A DNA stretch of 64,000 bases from Mortierella sp. BCC40632 (GCA_011634665.1 WAEK01000008.1:241501-305500), one strand, 5' to 3'. Shown: positions 12,310 through 26,060, counted from the stretch's first letter. The notes: generated from the sequence alone by a model not told the origin. Program-made: numbers and translations.

Positions 12310-13425
12310 TTCTCCCTTCTCTTTCGCACAACCTACCCATAGAGAGGCCAAGCTGTTTAGGGGTCTAATCCAACTTTCGACTTCCAAGTTTGGCAAATAC
12401 AAAAAGATTGGCGAGGATACTATGACGTTCTGTGAAAAGCCCAATTGGAGCGAGTTTGAGTGGATGGCTGATCCTAACAAGCCGAATTTGATGGTACGTA
12501 TTTCTCACTTTGTACTTTTTGTTTATTTTTATTTTTTTATGTCCTCTAACGACTTTAACCAACTCTTTTATCTCTCTAGATCCCTATTACACCTCAGATG
12601 AAATTGAGCCTTGCCAACTCGGGACCGAATACAGCACAACAACCACGAGCCTCAGGACCTGTTGCACCCTCGATCAACCCAGCATTCCGTGGCGTGGATC
12701 AACATCCTCGAGGACCCGGTGGACCTAGATCGTTTCCACAACAACAACAGCAGCAACAACCCTCATTACCTCCTCCTCCTCCCCCTCCTCCTAACCAGGG
12801 CAATAACATACCAGGCAATGGTATGGCTGGACCTGGAATGGTGATGAATGGTGGTGCTCAAGTAGGATTTGGCAACAAAGGTAGCTTTAATGGAGGACCT
12901 CATAACCCACAACAACAACAAGGTCCGGGAGCAGGAGGGAATGGCCGACCCTTTGGACATCATTCGAACAATGGCAACAATGGCAGCAACGGCAACAATG
13001 GTGGCAATGGGAATAACAATAATAACATCAATATCAACAGCAATGGCGGCGGAGGAGATCGACCCCATTCAAGTCCAAGACATCCCAAGTTCAACAAACA
13101 CAACAAGGCCCATCGGGACTTGGACGCCCCTGATTCATATCCAAGTCCTCGTGCAGGAGCAGGAGTGAATGGAGATGACTTTGCACGGGATATAAAGTTG
13201 GTTTCATCACAAGGTGGTGGAGCAGGTGGTGGTAGTGGAGTTGGACTTGGTATGAGAGGAGGACATGGTGGTCACGGAGGACATGGACACGGCAACCGAC
13301 ATGGCCATGGTCAACATGGTCATGGAGGAGGTCATGGATTCGGCCATGGACAAGATGCAAGTGGCGGTGGAGGGCCAGCTGGATCTGGCCACTTGAGAAA
13401 AAAACCAAAGATTGAGATGGAGTAG
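11474..13425 (+). CDS. SOSS-B / hSSB-like OB-fold single-strand DNA binding protein
   Basis: Exons are 11474-11754, about 12011-12142, 12343-12493 and 12580-13425, giving about 469 residues. The OB fold (about 72-190) matches hSSB1/NABP2 in order: IADLRPAMRGFNLECVLLEK, FLVADKTGSIVLIIW, LLRNGDLLRIQGG, KLFRGLIQLSTSKFG, KIGEDTMTFCEKPNWSE. Human SOSS-B binds single-stranded DNA at breaks with INTS3; the same role in DNA repair is inferred. The N-terminus has a Gly run (about residues 22-44). The C-terminal 270 residues are Gln/Pro/Asn/Gly-rich and end in a Gly-His-rich stretch (about 410-445) before a basic KKPKIE tail. The exon 1/2 junction is uncertain: the best-looking acceptor (CATAG|CC, exon from 11998) puts the OB fold out of frame, whereas AAG|GAGG (from 12011) keeps it. 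A six-A run at the end of exon 1 is a likely place for a sequencing error. Confidence 0.82.
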
Positions 13426-13889
13426 CACAACATAATAAAAAAATAGGTGCAAAAACATGACGACATACGCAATGATCTATGGACCAAGTTTTTTTTTTTT
13501 TTTCAGGAAACATTGTCTGAGGCATTTAAAAAGAGATAGGAGGGGGACGTTTAATACTAGTCATTTCTTTTTGTACAAGGAAGGAACGGTAAAGAAGTCG
13601 GGGGGTAGGGAGGAGGAGAAGAGAAAAAAAAAAAAAAAAAAAAGAGAGGAAAGACTATTCCTAACAACTATTACTGAGGTTGCAAAGAGAAAAAAAAAAA
13701 ATGGGTGTGGGAGGAAAGGGAGAGGGAGAGAGAGACGATTTTTTTTTTTAAAAAAAAAAAGGAAAAGTTAAAAGAAACAAAACAAGTTCATGAGTCAAAA
13801 TAAAGTCATCGCTTACAAAAGAAAAAGGAAAAAGAAGAAGAAAAGAGAGAAAGAAAGAAAGAAAAGAAAGAGAGAGAGAGAGAGAGACA
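13426..13889. other. Convergent intergenic region, purine-rich
   Basis: This is the shared 3' region of the SOSS-B-like gene (+) and the CSL gene (-). It is A/G-rich on the plus strand with several A runs (13625-13643, 13750-13760) and a GA tract just beyond the CSL stop (13870-13887). No gene is seen. Confidence 0.5.
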
Positions 13890-16800
13890 TTATCCAACGA
13901 CTTCAATCGACCATTCGGAACTCTCACGCAATCGTGTGTACACCACTTTGTATCCAGTTCGGTACGCAATACCCGAATCCCGTTCCACCATCAACAGATC
14001 CAACTCTGCTCGGGAATTGCCTTGATTGTCTTGTGTGGTTCGGACTTCACATCCATAAGGAAGTTCGGCCTCCAATCCCATCGGTCGTTTATCAACCTTG
14101 CTTCGTCTCAAAGACCTTGGTCGACCATCCGCATAGGGCGTACCCGAGGGTGGAAGATGACTTCCTCCGTAATACCGAGTCGAACCATTTGGTGGAGATG
14201 AGGAGACAGAAGTGGGTGAGGACAAGGGAGAAATGGGTGACTTTTTGGGAGTAGAAGATCCCATCATCGAACCCTTGGTTGCAATCCGTGGAAGATGATC
14301 CTCAGGTTGCCCCAATGTCGAAGAAGAGTCTTCTTCAGTCTCACTCTCGGAACTTTCTTCTTCCAACAGAGCCTTGCCTTCTTCTTCCTGAAGAGTAGTA
14401 GACTCGGATGAGTCCTCGTCCTTGGAAATCTCGTCCAGGCGACGTCGACGCATCCGGACAGGACCATGCTGAGCCAACCAAAGTTGAACAGGTCCTTCTT
14501 CATCCTTCATCGATGGTCGGACATCCTCACATCGACGATAGACATACTCCGAGATCGTCAATCGACGTTCATAGAGGTTCTCGTTTTGGTTCAATTGTTG
14601 TTTGGCGGCCAGGACAGCTTCTTCGGCGGGGGAGAGTTTTTCAAAGACGTTCTTGACCTGCATGGTCATTGTATTGGTCTGAGGACTATACTGAGGAGCG
14701 GAGAGGACCGTTGGTACCTTGGTCGGGTCCACATCCGAGTCGAGTGCAGCAGGGATAGGACCAAAGTAGGTATAGTCAAACTTGGCTATTAAAAATAATA
14801 AAATGGAAATCGGTTAGTATCCAGGAAGTTCCTTTTTTTTTTTTTTTTTTTTCCCAAGGAGAAAAGAAGGACAAAACTTACCAATGCCAGCAATGGTCCA
14901 ACAGACAAAGTCATCAACAGCAACACAGTCTCGAACTTTGTTCATCCGACGAGGCACACCAATCGCTTCGTCTCCTCCTTCCATCATTTCATCTTCTTCT
15001 CCCATACCATCGGCCATCTCTTCATCCCCTTGATCCGTCATGTCCATAATCGACGCCTTCTTGGACGAGGTCCGGTACTCAAGCAACGGACTCCGGTCCA
15101 TCGCCGCTTGCAATGGGATCTTGCCCTCAATCTTGGGACTTCCGATCGACGAGGCACTCAAATAATAGGCCCGTCCATCCTCAGGATGAACTCGATCTGG
15201 ATGCTCCAACACAATCTTTTGCATCTGACTCACAGGACCAGTACCCGAACGCGACACCTTGCCGTTCTCAACTTTACGGATGATCAGACGGTCGGTCATG
15301 ATGCCCGTCAGGTCATTGATCAACACAATCTCGGACCCATAGAGGACTGGCTCCGAATTCGAAAACTGATACACAGGCTCGTGGGGCAACTGCTGTGGAT
15401 GACGGAAGTGGAAGGACTGGTGCTGGAAGGACGAGGATGTGGACGAACCCATGGACGCTGTCATTGGCGCAGAGGAAGAGGAACCAGACATGGGGGCCAC
15501 AGCCGGCAGAGTCGACGATCCATTGGATGTCACATCGCGTCGCATACCCGAGGGGGTCGTGCTGGTGGTGATCGAAGACGTATGAGAACCATTGTTGGTG
15601 TTCGAGGAGACCAGATCACCCTTCATTCGGATCGGCACAAACTTGGTCGACAGACTCGGTGCCCTAAACACACCCATACTGGCAGAGACTGTCTTGACAG
15701 GTGGAGTAGGCGGAGGCTTGACCATCTTGATCGTAAACGAGGACCAGGTACCGATTTTGGCACAGACAGCATTATTATCTACTGCCATGTACTTTGTCCG
15801 CACCGTCTGGGCATTGATCCGGTTCAACAACGAGACACTCATGCCGTTCAGAATAAAACAAGAGGCATTGCCAGCCTTGGCAGTCTTTTTAGAGGGCTTG
15901 GAAATGATTGGGATCGGGTTCGAGTCCATGATGGCTGTAGGCAGATTCGAGTTCTTGTTCAAATAAACTTGCAGACCCAACTTGAACCGCTTCGAGCTGT
16001 CCGAGCCCGTGCCAGTGACATGCAGGTTCCGGAACGAGCACCGGAGATGATCATCCAACCCACAGTCTTGCTCCATCAACGACTCGCCCTGAACGGGACC
16101 ATTCACCTTTTCATGGATGACTGTCATCGTCACATGAGGATGCTCACCTCGGATCTGTTTGGCATTCACTCCTGCGGACACATGTACCATCGGAGGTGGG
16201 CACAGGTAACGTTTCTCGATACCGTACGACTTTTGGGCAATGGCGCCGTGCCAGCATCGAACGGTCGTCATCTGGTATCGCTGCATGCGTGTCTTGGCAT
16301 GGCTGCTCTTGCGTGGCGAATTCTCAAGGGCATTGGTCGCATGGATAGGTCGTTGTTGACGACGCGACAAGAGATGGAGCTCCTGGGAGGCCTCCTCATC
16401 ATCTCCACGCTCCATCGCCTCTGTCGCGATCTCGGCCCCATTCAGTCGAGGTCCTGGTCGGACAGGCGAATGCTCGCGACCCCATTTGCGCTTTGGACCC
16501 ATGGACAATGAGTGCTGTGAAGGCTGTGGAGAAGGATACTCATGAACATGAGGCTGTCTCGACAAGTCTTTGGGCTCAATCTTGATATACGAAGCTCGTT
16601 CACTCCGCTTGGCATACGACCGAGATGGGAGGGGGGAGCCCTGCTGCATAGGAGAGGTGGGCGAAATAGGTGCAGGGGCAATGGACCGAGGCTGGATGGC
16701 CTTTGGTTTGGTCATGGCTGGCGTCTGCGACTGCTGCGACTGCTGCTGCTGCTGCTGCTGCGACTGGGAAAAGGAAGGAGATCGCTCCATTGGCGACTCG

Positions 16801-18266
16801 TTCAACAACATGGGACGAGGAGAAGAAGCTGGCTCTGCACGTGAGATCGGTGGCAAGAGATGAGCTTGTTCGTATGGAGCCCCAGATGGACCCTTGTTCA
16901 AAGGTCGCTGGTCTGGAAGAGCAGAGTAGAGAGAAGGTAGGCGATGCTCAGATGAAGTGTACATCGAAGAAGACCGATCTTGCTCATACTCATACGCGTG
17001 CTGTTGTTGATGCTCGATCTGTTGTTGCTCTTGTTGATGTTGCTCTTGCAACTGACGCTTGCGTTGCTTCTCCACAAATCGGTCCAACGCCTGGCCAATG
17101 GGAGGTCCATGGCCAAAGTTGCCCGAGATATTGCTTGGAGCGACATGTCTTGCCGAGGAATAATACCCATGTCGGTCCTCACGGTCTTGGCTAGTCACCT
17201 TGCTAAAATATCGCATATGACGACCTGGGAGGTCAGACCGGTAGAATGGCTCTTCAGGAGCGAGAATTGGCGGCAGATGCAACTTGTGCAGGTCTTCGTC
17301 ATGGGCACGCTTTGGCGCTGGGGCGGGCGGTGAGGACGACGAGGAGCTGTAGGAAGAAGAGGAACCACCTTCAAGGAAACCATTGGCAGGGTCACGATAA
17401 TACTGGCTGTGGTGCAACTGCTGGTCATAGCTGTTCGTGTGAGGATCGGCAGAGGTGACAAGGTGGTCATTGTGGTCACGGGTTGTGTTGCGGACATGGC
17501 CTTGATAACCCTCCGAGTGCCTCGTAGACTGTGGCGGGTGCTCAGGGTTGGGATAATGAGGGGGTCGAGAGCGGTGTTGCTGTTGCTGTTGCAGATAGCG
17601 ATGGTATTGGTTGCGATCCTCCGAGTCTTGGTAGGAACTGGCGCTGTTCCTGTAGGGACTTCGGGGTCGGGACGAGTATGGTGGGGGCAATTCGTGGTGG
17701 TGAGAGTCGTACTCATATTCGTCCACATACCGTGGACGACGATGAGACTCTTCTGGAGCTGAATATGATTGAGCGGGGGACCACTGTTCTGAAGAAGGGC
17801 CACTGAATGGGCGTGAACGAGCATCAGGACCACTTCCGCCGTGGATAGAACGTGGTGGTGAGCGAGAGCGTGGGCGAGAGTTGGGAGGGTAAGAGTGGTG
17901 ATGCTGTTGCTGATGTTGTTGCTGTTGCTGTTGTTGCTGGGGATGGGGATGGGGATGGGGATGATAGGACTCTGGACGCGAGGATGGATAGGAGTTATGT
18001 GGCTGTGGCTGTGGGTATGAGTGCTGATGGGATGGGTAGGTGGAGGAGTGGCCGTGGGGATGTGACGGTGAAGAGGACGCGTGGCTGTAACGGTCAGGGC
18101 TAGGATGGCTATGCTGGTGCGAGGTCATGGCATGTGGGGGCAGCGGGCGATCGTGTGGGCGAGCGTATGGGGTACGGCTCTGGTTCTCGTGGAGGTCATA
18201 ACGATCGTATGGAGGCCTTGGTGCAGGTGATTCGATGGCCGTGGCGGCCGAGTATGTGGGAGCCAT
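13890..18266 (-). CDS. CSL-family (CBF1/Su(H)/LAG-1) transcription factor
   Basis: Two exons, 14882-18266 and 13890-14785, give 1426 residues; the intron is ATTG|GTAAGT ... AATAG|CC. The first ~640 residues are disordered (Ser/Pro/His/Gln-rich, with a His-Pro/Gln tract near 105-130). The Rel-like N-terminal DNA-binding region starts near 655, with CWHGAIAQKSYG (about 670-681) and RYLCPPP (about 685-691), which are diagnostic CSL motifs. The beta-trefoil domain follows, with ISKPSKKTAKAG (near 787), LLNRINAQTVRTKYM, and later RLIIRKVENGKV (near 992). The C-terminal Ig-like (IPT) domain begins after the intron, and its last strands (LDLLMVERDSGIAYRTGYKVVYT) come only after an insertion of roughly 200 acidic/Ser-rich residues. 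CSL proteins bind GTG[A/G]GAA elements; in fungi (Cbf11/Cbf12 of fission yeast) they act without Notch, affecting adhesion and lipid and cell-cycle genes. Which class this belongs to needs a tree. Confidence 0.9.
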
Positions 18267-19341
18267 TTAGGTCGCGTGATCGTGCGAAGAGTCTGTGCAC
18301 AGAAAGAGATGTCTTCTAATAATGGGGAGAAGAGGAGGAGGAGGGATGTGTAATAGGAGTTGTTGGCGAGAAAAGAGAAGAAGAGAGGGAGCAAGAGAGA
18401 CAGAGAAGAGAAGAAGAAGGAGAAAAAAAAAAAAAAGGATAAACAGGTTCACAGCAGAGCGTCGGTTAGTGTGGCTGCAGTGGGTCTTTTTTTTTTTTTT
18501 TTTTGTGGACATGAGATCGAGCACAACCACTGTGAATTGTGTGTGTGTGTGTGTGTGTTAAGTCTCCTTCCCATTGTGAAGTGATACACTGCCTGTGGTT
18601 GTTGAGCGAGGCCTCATTGCCACTGTCCTGGGTAAGCAGCCCTTTCTCATCCACCCAAGCTGAGTCACTCACTCACGACGCAGAGCGTTGGTGAAACCGC
18701 CCTTGGGCTAGGGCCGCGAGGGGCCACATCTAAACAAACCACCACAACGCGTCTCACGCGCCAAAAAGGTCCACCCTTTTGAGCGACTTGTGTGATTTTT
18801 TTTGCTTTCTCGGGATCACCTCTCGGCTTTAGGCCGAGTCAGGTCGCTCATCCCCAGTGCCTCTTTATCCAAACCCCTATTCGCGGGGAGAGATTGAGAA
18901 AGCGCGCGAAAGCTTTGGCGGTGGGGAGAGAGGGGAGTGCGATGTGCAATGTGCGATGTGGAAAGGGAGAAAGAACAAGAAGAAGAGGGTCCTTTCCGGG
19001 GGAAGGAGAGTGCTGCAGGACGAAATTAACCAAAGGCCAGGCCTTTCTTTTTTTTTTTTTTTTTCTCACGTCGCCACAACACACGCACAAGTCAAGCTCG
19101 ATTCCCTCACGACACCAGTTTCCATAGCCTCTCTCATGGCCATTACTAAGGCATGAAAAAAACAAAAAAAAAAAAAAAAAAAAAAAAAAAACGGGTACAG
19201 TAATGGCTCGGTGAATGAATGCCATGGCTGAGACCAGACAAAAGGGTCTCCAAAAGGAGAAGGAGAAGAGAGGAGAGAGGGAGAGAGAAAGAGAGAGGCT
19301 TTGATCATGGGAAGGACATTAGTGGGAAAGCATGAAAAAGG

Positions 19342-19342
<1 letters not shown>

Positions 19343-19381
<39 letters not shown>
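19343..19381. repeat. GA microsatellite
   Basis: This is a pure (GA)n run of about 39 bp, 1.1 kb upstream of the CSL start. Confidence 0.9.
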
Positions 19382-19383
<2 letters not shown>

Positions 19384-20133
19384 CAGGAGTGGGGTGGAAA
19401 TGTTGGATGTGGCGAGAAAAATGCAGTGCACAGGGGTAAAGGAAAGATCGGTCAGACACGCATCATCGGCCAAGGCGATGATGTGAACAAAGGAGACACA
19501 AGCAAAGAAAAAGAAAAGAGAATGAGTAAAAGACAAAGGAGAGAATGCGAGTAAAAGACGGGCCGGACCAGACCAATGGCAGCATCGGCTGGAAAAGGCA
19601 CGCAGTGAGGGGTAGGGGACAGACAGGAGCAAAGGGGAGAGAGAGAAAAAGAAAGAGACAGACAGAGAGAAAGAGAGAGAGAGGCCAGACATCGATGAAT
19701 CTGGCTGTGGAAAAAATGAGGGTTGGCTCTCTGAGGCTAATCGGTCCCCGAGGAGAGTTTTGACCTCGAGGCGAGGGGTGTCGTGTGAAGGGGAGTGTGC
19801 CAAGGGCGCAATGGATGCAAAATGGATGCATGCGCATCAGGCGTGGGGTCGGTGGGCAAGGACAGGGAACGGAGTCAGGGTGGTCGGTGAAGAGAGAGAG
19901 AGAGAGAGAGAGCAAGTATGAGAGAAAGAAAGTGAGCGAGAGAGAGAGAGAGAAAGCAAGAGGCACCGATGATGGGTCATCCTCCTAGGACAGCCGACAC
20001 GCATCATGACCCTTTTGATTGCCCATAGGTAGGGCTGTCATCTGCATATTGCGTGTGTATAAGTTATATATAAAAATGACAGAGAAAGAGAAAGAGTGGG
20101 AATGAGAGTGAAGAAGAGAGTGCGAGAGGAGAT

Positions 20134-20174
20134 ATAAAAAAAAAAAAAAAAAAAAAAAAATAAGGACCCTCCCT

Positions 20175-20222
<48 letters not shown>
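20134..20222. repeat. Poly-A then GA microsatellite
   Basis: A poly-A run of about 27, a 16-bp unique bridge, and then a (GA)n run of about 46 bp. Confidence 0.9.
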
Positions 20223-20226
<4 letters not shown>

Positions 20227-20704
20227 GGCAATTCCGAGAAAGCAAAGGGGCACGGCTGGGCCTGACATGACCACGGCACGCGCTGGGTCTTCAGGAATAC
20301 ACCCCATCTGCTTCATGGTCAATATGCTCTGCACACCCACGTTCTATCTGGAGATCATTCATCTCTTCTCCACCTTCCCAGGATGTGCGCCCGAGTGGAG
20401 GCAAGCATTTGGAACTTTTGGCCGTCCTTCTGCTGCCCCAGGGCATTCTTTCATGCAAGGGGGAGAGAGGCTATGTCCTGCAGCAGGAAGAGTTGTGGTC
20501 AGGGCTGGACTGGGCTGAGCTGGTCTAGTCTGGTCTATCTACTCTACTGGGTGCTAGCCTAGAGTAACTTACTCGAGGCGAGGTATGCTGACGACAGAGC
20601 AGGTTAGAGGAAGAAGAAAAAAAAGGAGAGACTCTGCGAGAGGGTGAGGGTGAGCGAGAGCGAGAGTGAGAGTGAGTGTGAGTGTGAGAGTGAGTGTGTG
20701 TGTT

Positions 20705-20746
<42 letters not shown>

Positions 20747-21296
20747 AGACAGTCGCAAGAAGAAGAGTCGGTGGCGCAATGGCAAGGCGTGGACGGTGGA
20801 GCAAAGAAGAGAAGCGCCGAGGTGGTGGAAATGGATAGATCGAGTCGGGATTGGGGGGGGGTGGGAGAGATTTTGAGAGGAGAGATGAGAGTGAGAGAGT
20901 GAGAAGCAGATGGGGGGAAGCGTGAATGAGAGATAACACCTGACGAGACCGGATGGATGGATTTTAATTAACGAACGAACGAACGGATGGATGAACGGAG
21001 AAAGTTGCGAGAAGGAAAAGGAGAAATGAATAATGGATGGATTTGAGAAGAAGAAGAAGAAAAACAGCCGGCGCGATGCAGCGATGCGATGACGCCATGA
21101 TGATGCTAACGGGTCGTGGAAAGCAAAACGGAGAGGAGTCAGAGAAAGAGGAGAGAGAAGAGAGAGAAGAGATAGAAGAGAGAGAGAGAGAACAGAAAGA
21201 AGAAGAAAAGAAAGAAAAGAAAGAGAGAAACCCGCCCGTCCGAGAGTGCTTTGTGTGAAAAAGAAAAAAAAAAAAAAAAATCGTCGGACGGAGAAA

Positions 21297-21299
21297 TGC

Positions 21300-21330
<31 letters not shown>

Positions 21331-21405
21331 AGGGAAGACAGGGCAAACAAAAAGAGAAACACACACAACACACACACACACACACACACATACACACATA
21401 CACAG
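21297..21405. repeat. Poly-A plus CA repeat at the strand-bias switch
   Basis: A poly-A run of about 27 is followed by an A/G-rich bridge and a (CA)n tract interrupted by TA steps. This marks the point where the plus strand changes from purine-rich to pyrimidine-rich. Confidence 0.8.
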
Positions 21406-24400
21406 AGCAGAACAGAGCAGAGAAAGCACTCTCCTCTTTGTATTGTCGCTATTCATTCCCCTACCTTGTCCCTATTCTATCTCTTGCATTTCATCCTCCT
21501 ACACAACACCGCTCCTGTCCTCCCACCCTCCTCCTCCCCCCCACTCTCCTATTCTCTCTCTCCTTCTCCTACTCCTTCTCGCTCTCTTACCCACCCTGCC
21601 CACGCTATCGGGTTTCCTCCGCACCGCCGCTAACGAACGCCATCGCTCGTTGCCATCTCGGCCCACGTTCCTGGGAAGCTCCAGTGCGTGCCTCTTGATC
21701 TAGCGGATGAGGCCCAAATTAAGCATGCATCTCTTTTCTCCTCCGCCTTGTCTTTCTCAGGAATGAACTCTAACCCTTTCTTTCTCTCTTCTTTACTCCT
21801 ATTCAACATAGCTCTCTCCAGGACCCACAGAGGAGAAAAGAGACTCTTTTCTCTCAAGCTCTCTTGTCTACCATCCACGCCGTAGACCATCCAGACAACT
21901 TGTAGGTTCAAACAGTGACCCATGGCCCCGTGCCTCTGGCCACCTGCCGAATATTCTCCGCAACAAACAAACATGATACTGTCGCCCAAGGTAAACGGAA
22001 GAGGGCAAGGGGCATGCGAGGGCGAGGGGAAGGAAGCAAAGCGGCGAGATCGTCCATCCGTGGGCAGTGCTTGGGCCCCCTTTCATAGCCATCGAGATGA
22101 GAAAAAGGGACCCATGACAGCCGACATGAAGCCCTTTCACCATGAGAGTGGCCCTCAGCACTGCGCTGAAATTGACCTATCGAGGCACCTACATCTACAG
22201 AGACTTTGTACTAGTACCTCATAGGTCTACCTCTCTTCCCATCTCTCTCCCTCCTTTCCCCAGCCAACGGACGGAGCACCAAGTTCGATAACCCGAATGA
22301 CGAGTACCAAAAGGGAAGAGAGAAAAAAGGGCGGAAATGTATCCGTCTCGCCTAATCCGTCCGCAAGGCTGTTTGGAGCAAGTTGGAGCCTTCTAGAGTT
22401 ATTTTCCGCTTTGAATCCAAACCACGCTCCCGCCTGCTCTCCCTCTCCCTCTCTTTCTCTCTCTCTCTTTCTTGTTTTCCTTTCTCTCTCATCGTTGCTC
22501 TGGGCATGGCCTCGTGTCTTATCGAATGTTAATTAACAAATCGCTCACAACCCTCTCTCGTCCTCTCTCTTTCTTTCTCTCTCCATGCTCCGCTGTCAAC
22601 AAACTTGTGTGCGCCGCTGTCCAATCGGCCAAAGGAATGCCCTCCTGTGCTGTGGTGAATGCTTTTCTCAAGACCATCTGTGGGTAACACTCTGGATGCG
22701 ATGCACAACCTGATGAGCCAACCTGCGGAAAATAAACTGATAGCTGCTAGCCTCGGTTGCTCCACGGCAATAGTCCTCTACTTGGACCCTCATTTTTTTG
22801 CATCCTCTTTTTTATTTTTTTTTTTTTTTTTTTTTAGCTGTCCTCTGTTCCTCCCTATCTTTCCATCCAGAATGAGGAATACATGTCCAGCGTGATGCTG
22901 TTCAGTTAAAAAAAGACAGAGACCAAAAGAGGACTGAATCTCTATGAGGCCTATTTTCAGGCCTTCAGCCTCGAACTAAACAAGTTCAAAAGGAATGGTT
23001 GCTGCAGCTCGGTACTTCTTCTACTCAAAAGGTATACGAAAGGAATGAAGAGCCAGAACCCTGGGCCCTCTCTCCCCAGACTCTTAGCACAGACTGATAC
23101 GTGTACATTTGAACCTATACATACATGAGGGGCAAGGTGGGGATGAGGAATCGCATACTTCTCTTACTTGGGCCGCTCAATTTACCAGCGCTGTCGTCAT
23201 GGCTCCGATGTTCTCAGTCCGTGTATCATCACCCACCTGGAAAAGATACAGTCTCGACCCTGTTTTTTTGTTTCTTCTTCCCAAGAGAACGGTGGGAACA
23301 GAGAGATATGTACCAACTGCCCCAGACAAATAATGTATGCGGATATGAGTGGCGAGTCATCATGATCAAGCTTTTTCACAACCAGATTCCTGGAGAAAGA
23401 GCAGAAGAAACGGTATTTGTGTGTGAGTGTGTATGTGCTAGATACGATGTGTGGCCCCGATCGGGGCCTCCTGTGGATTGGTCTCGGTCTCGCAACTTCT
23501 TAGGACATACTGCGATTACGGCCTATTGGATGACGACAGAAGCGCGCAAATCGAGCAGAACCTTGAGCCACCTATCTTGCCCTGCAGGCCACCATAGTCA
23601 AGAGATAGAGAACAAGGGGAGGAAGAAACGCGAAGAAGAATGAGCGAAAGAAAGGGCAAAGGAGATGAGAAAGGGAAGTAGAGGGAGGGGGGGGGCACGG
23701 CCCGATCTCAGCGATGACCATCCTCCCCCCTTTCCCATCGGGCCGACTGAATAGCGTTGAATAGCAAGGACAGGACACACAAATTCTCCTATTGGCCAAT
23801 TGGCTCACAGCATTTTCCTATTTTTTTTTTTTTTTTTTTTTTTTTGGTCCTTAACCAAAACCAAGGTAAATGGACAGAGAGAGTGAGAGAGAGTGAGTGA
23901 GAGTGAGTGAGTGAGAGAGGTCGACCGTCGGATGCTTGTCCAAGTCTAGTGGAGCAAGCGCTCTCTGCTCAACCATTCCTTTTTTTCCTTTATTCCGTGG
24001 ATGGGAAAGAAAGAGGGAGAAAAGACTTTTCCCCTCGAGGAATCAATATTGCTTAGTCTATCCAGCCCTGGCTCAATCGCCTTGCCTTATTCCACCATCG
24101 CCCACAAAAGGAAACGATGCATACCTTTGATTGGCCGCTCTCCTATTTTCCCATGCGCCCTCTTATTTTTCTCTCTCTAACCCACCCTTCCCTCCCTTGC
24201 TCATGGTTCTTCTTCCCAGTCATAAAGCAAGTAAAAAAAAGTATAGAGAGAGAGAGAAAAGAGAGAAAATACTCGATTAAAAGCCCTTTTTTAGTTTCGC
24301 CCATTTTTCCCCCAAATCCTTCAGTCTATTACCCATTTGTAATCGGAATGAATAGCCTCACGGGCGTTGGGCGTGAGAAGGAGAACTTTATCCCTGCGGA

Positions 24401-25639
24401 CTCGCATTGCTAGACTAGGATCAATAGAGGCTTGGTCCTGACAGAGTCAAATAATCGATGCTTTATCGGGATATTGAGTCCCTACTGCAGTGCATCTCTA
24501 TCCAGTGTCCCACCACGGCGCCCCCCCCCCCCTTCCTCTCCCGTTGAGCGAGCTCATTTTGCTCCTCTCGCTCGCTCGCTCGCTCTTTCTCTTTCTCTTT
24601 CTCCGTCACATACACTTTCTTTCTCTCATACCTTCTTTCTCCTCCCCGCACTCGATCGTTTCGGTCGGAAGAAATTCTCCGCGTTCATTCGCAAAAAAAA
24701 AAAAAAAAGAGGTGACACTTTGTCCCTGATACCGTGGAATAGACCACTCCGTGTCAACTCTTTTTATTCTGCTCTTTGAATCTCCCCTCGTTCCTAGACC
24801 CTTTTTGCTATTCTTGCGTAAATGCACCATACAGATTCATGAGTGGGTCGGGGGTAATATTCTATCCCATTTCGATCATCCCCCAAAAAGGAACACAACA
24901 AGCCCTGTCCACAGGACAAACCAAGAAAGAGAAGAGAAAAGAGTGCGCCCATGAATCTCGAGTTGGAAGGCTAGAGAATAACAAAGAGAGCGAGTGAATG
25001 AGAAGCATGGAAATTGAGAATGAAAAGAGAAGAAGAAAAAAAAGGGTTCGTACGCGTGACCCTAAACAACTAAACAATGTCATGGATTGAACGACAAAAA
25101 AAAAAAATAATTCATCCATGCCCAAACAAACGGTCTCCTGGAAAGAGAGCTTAGTGTTTGCTGTTGTCATGAGTCAGACTTTTGACCTTAAAGAGACAAT
25201 TGTCTATCATTGTCTACTCTTTTCCATTTCTTTCTCTCTTGGGTACTCCGAATTCTTCCTAGGGGCAAGTGGATCAAAAGACTCAATTGCGATTTAAAAG
25301 TAAGGTAACTAAAGGAAAACCAGCAGGTGAGGAGATGGTGAGATGAAATAGAGAGTGTGTGTGTGTGAGAGAGAGAGGAGATGAGCCATTCTAGTTTGTT
25401 CCAATCATACTCTAGCGATTGTGTCTCTTGGCAATAGAAAAAAAAAAATAAAAGAGATCGACTGTTTGATGGGAAGGGAGGGGGGGATAAACCCGGCTCA
25501 GTCGCCATCGGCCTAGACCTGGAGCCGGCGCTTGTGTATCCTCTCCATTTCTTCCTATTTCTCCACCACTCTCTTCCTTGTTTGCTGATGAAGAGTTGTC
25601 GGACAAGGATGTGAGAGAGCACATGTGCGTCAAAACCGA

Positions 25640-25642
<3 letters not shown>

Positions 25643-25677
<35 letters not shown>

Positions 25678-25717
25678 CGACTTCTCACCGGTAAGCCAAC
25701 GAACAGTAGTGCTCACA

Positions 25718-25752
<35 letters not shown>
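25643..25752. repeat. Long poly-T followed by CT microsatellite
   Basis: A poly-T run of about 36 is followed, after about 45 bp of unique sequence, by a (CT)n run of about 28 bp. Confidence 0.9.
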
Positions 25753-25754
<2 letters not shown>

Positions 25755-25969
25755 ATCTTTCCCTCTTTGTTCGCTCACCCGTTGTGTTGTGTACGTGCAG
25801 GTTTACCTCTTTTATCTTGTTTTCCCACAAACACGCTGCCTGGGCCATATCTCGGAACTGCTTCCGGAGGCTGAAGTTCTTTCCCTCGGAGGGACAGGGG
25901 AAAAGGCGAGGAGAAGGGGTGTCGATGGGAATTGGAGCACACAATACGGGAAATAACAAAGTGAGCATC

Positions 25970-25975
25970 ATACAC

Positions 25976-26028
<53 letters not shown>

Positions 26029-26060
26029 TACATACAACACATACACGCACACACACGCGC
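25970..26060. repeat. CA microsatellite
   Basis: This is a (CA)n tract of about 90 bp with TA and GC interruptions; the core near 25989-26024 is pure. Confidence 0.9.

Noticed and set aside
18810..18845. CTCGGCTTTAGGCCGAG hairpin, considered as part of an snRNA
   Set aside because: It is a short isolated stem-loop with no U2-like branch-recognition sequence or Sm site nearby.
23125..23643. 172-codon frame on the plus strand in the gene-poor interval
   Set aside because: It contains Phe and Cys-Val runs from low-complexity DNA, has no recognisable domain or splice context, and starts without supporting context.
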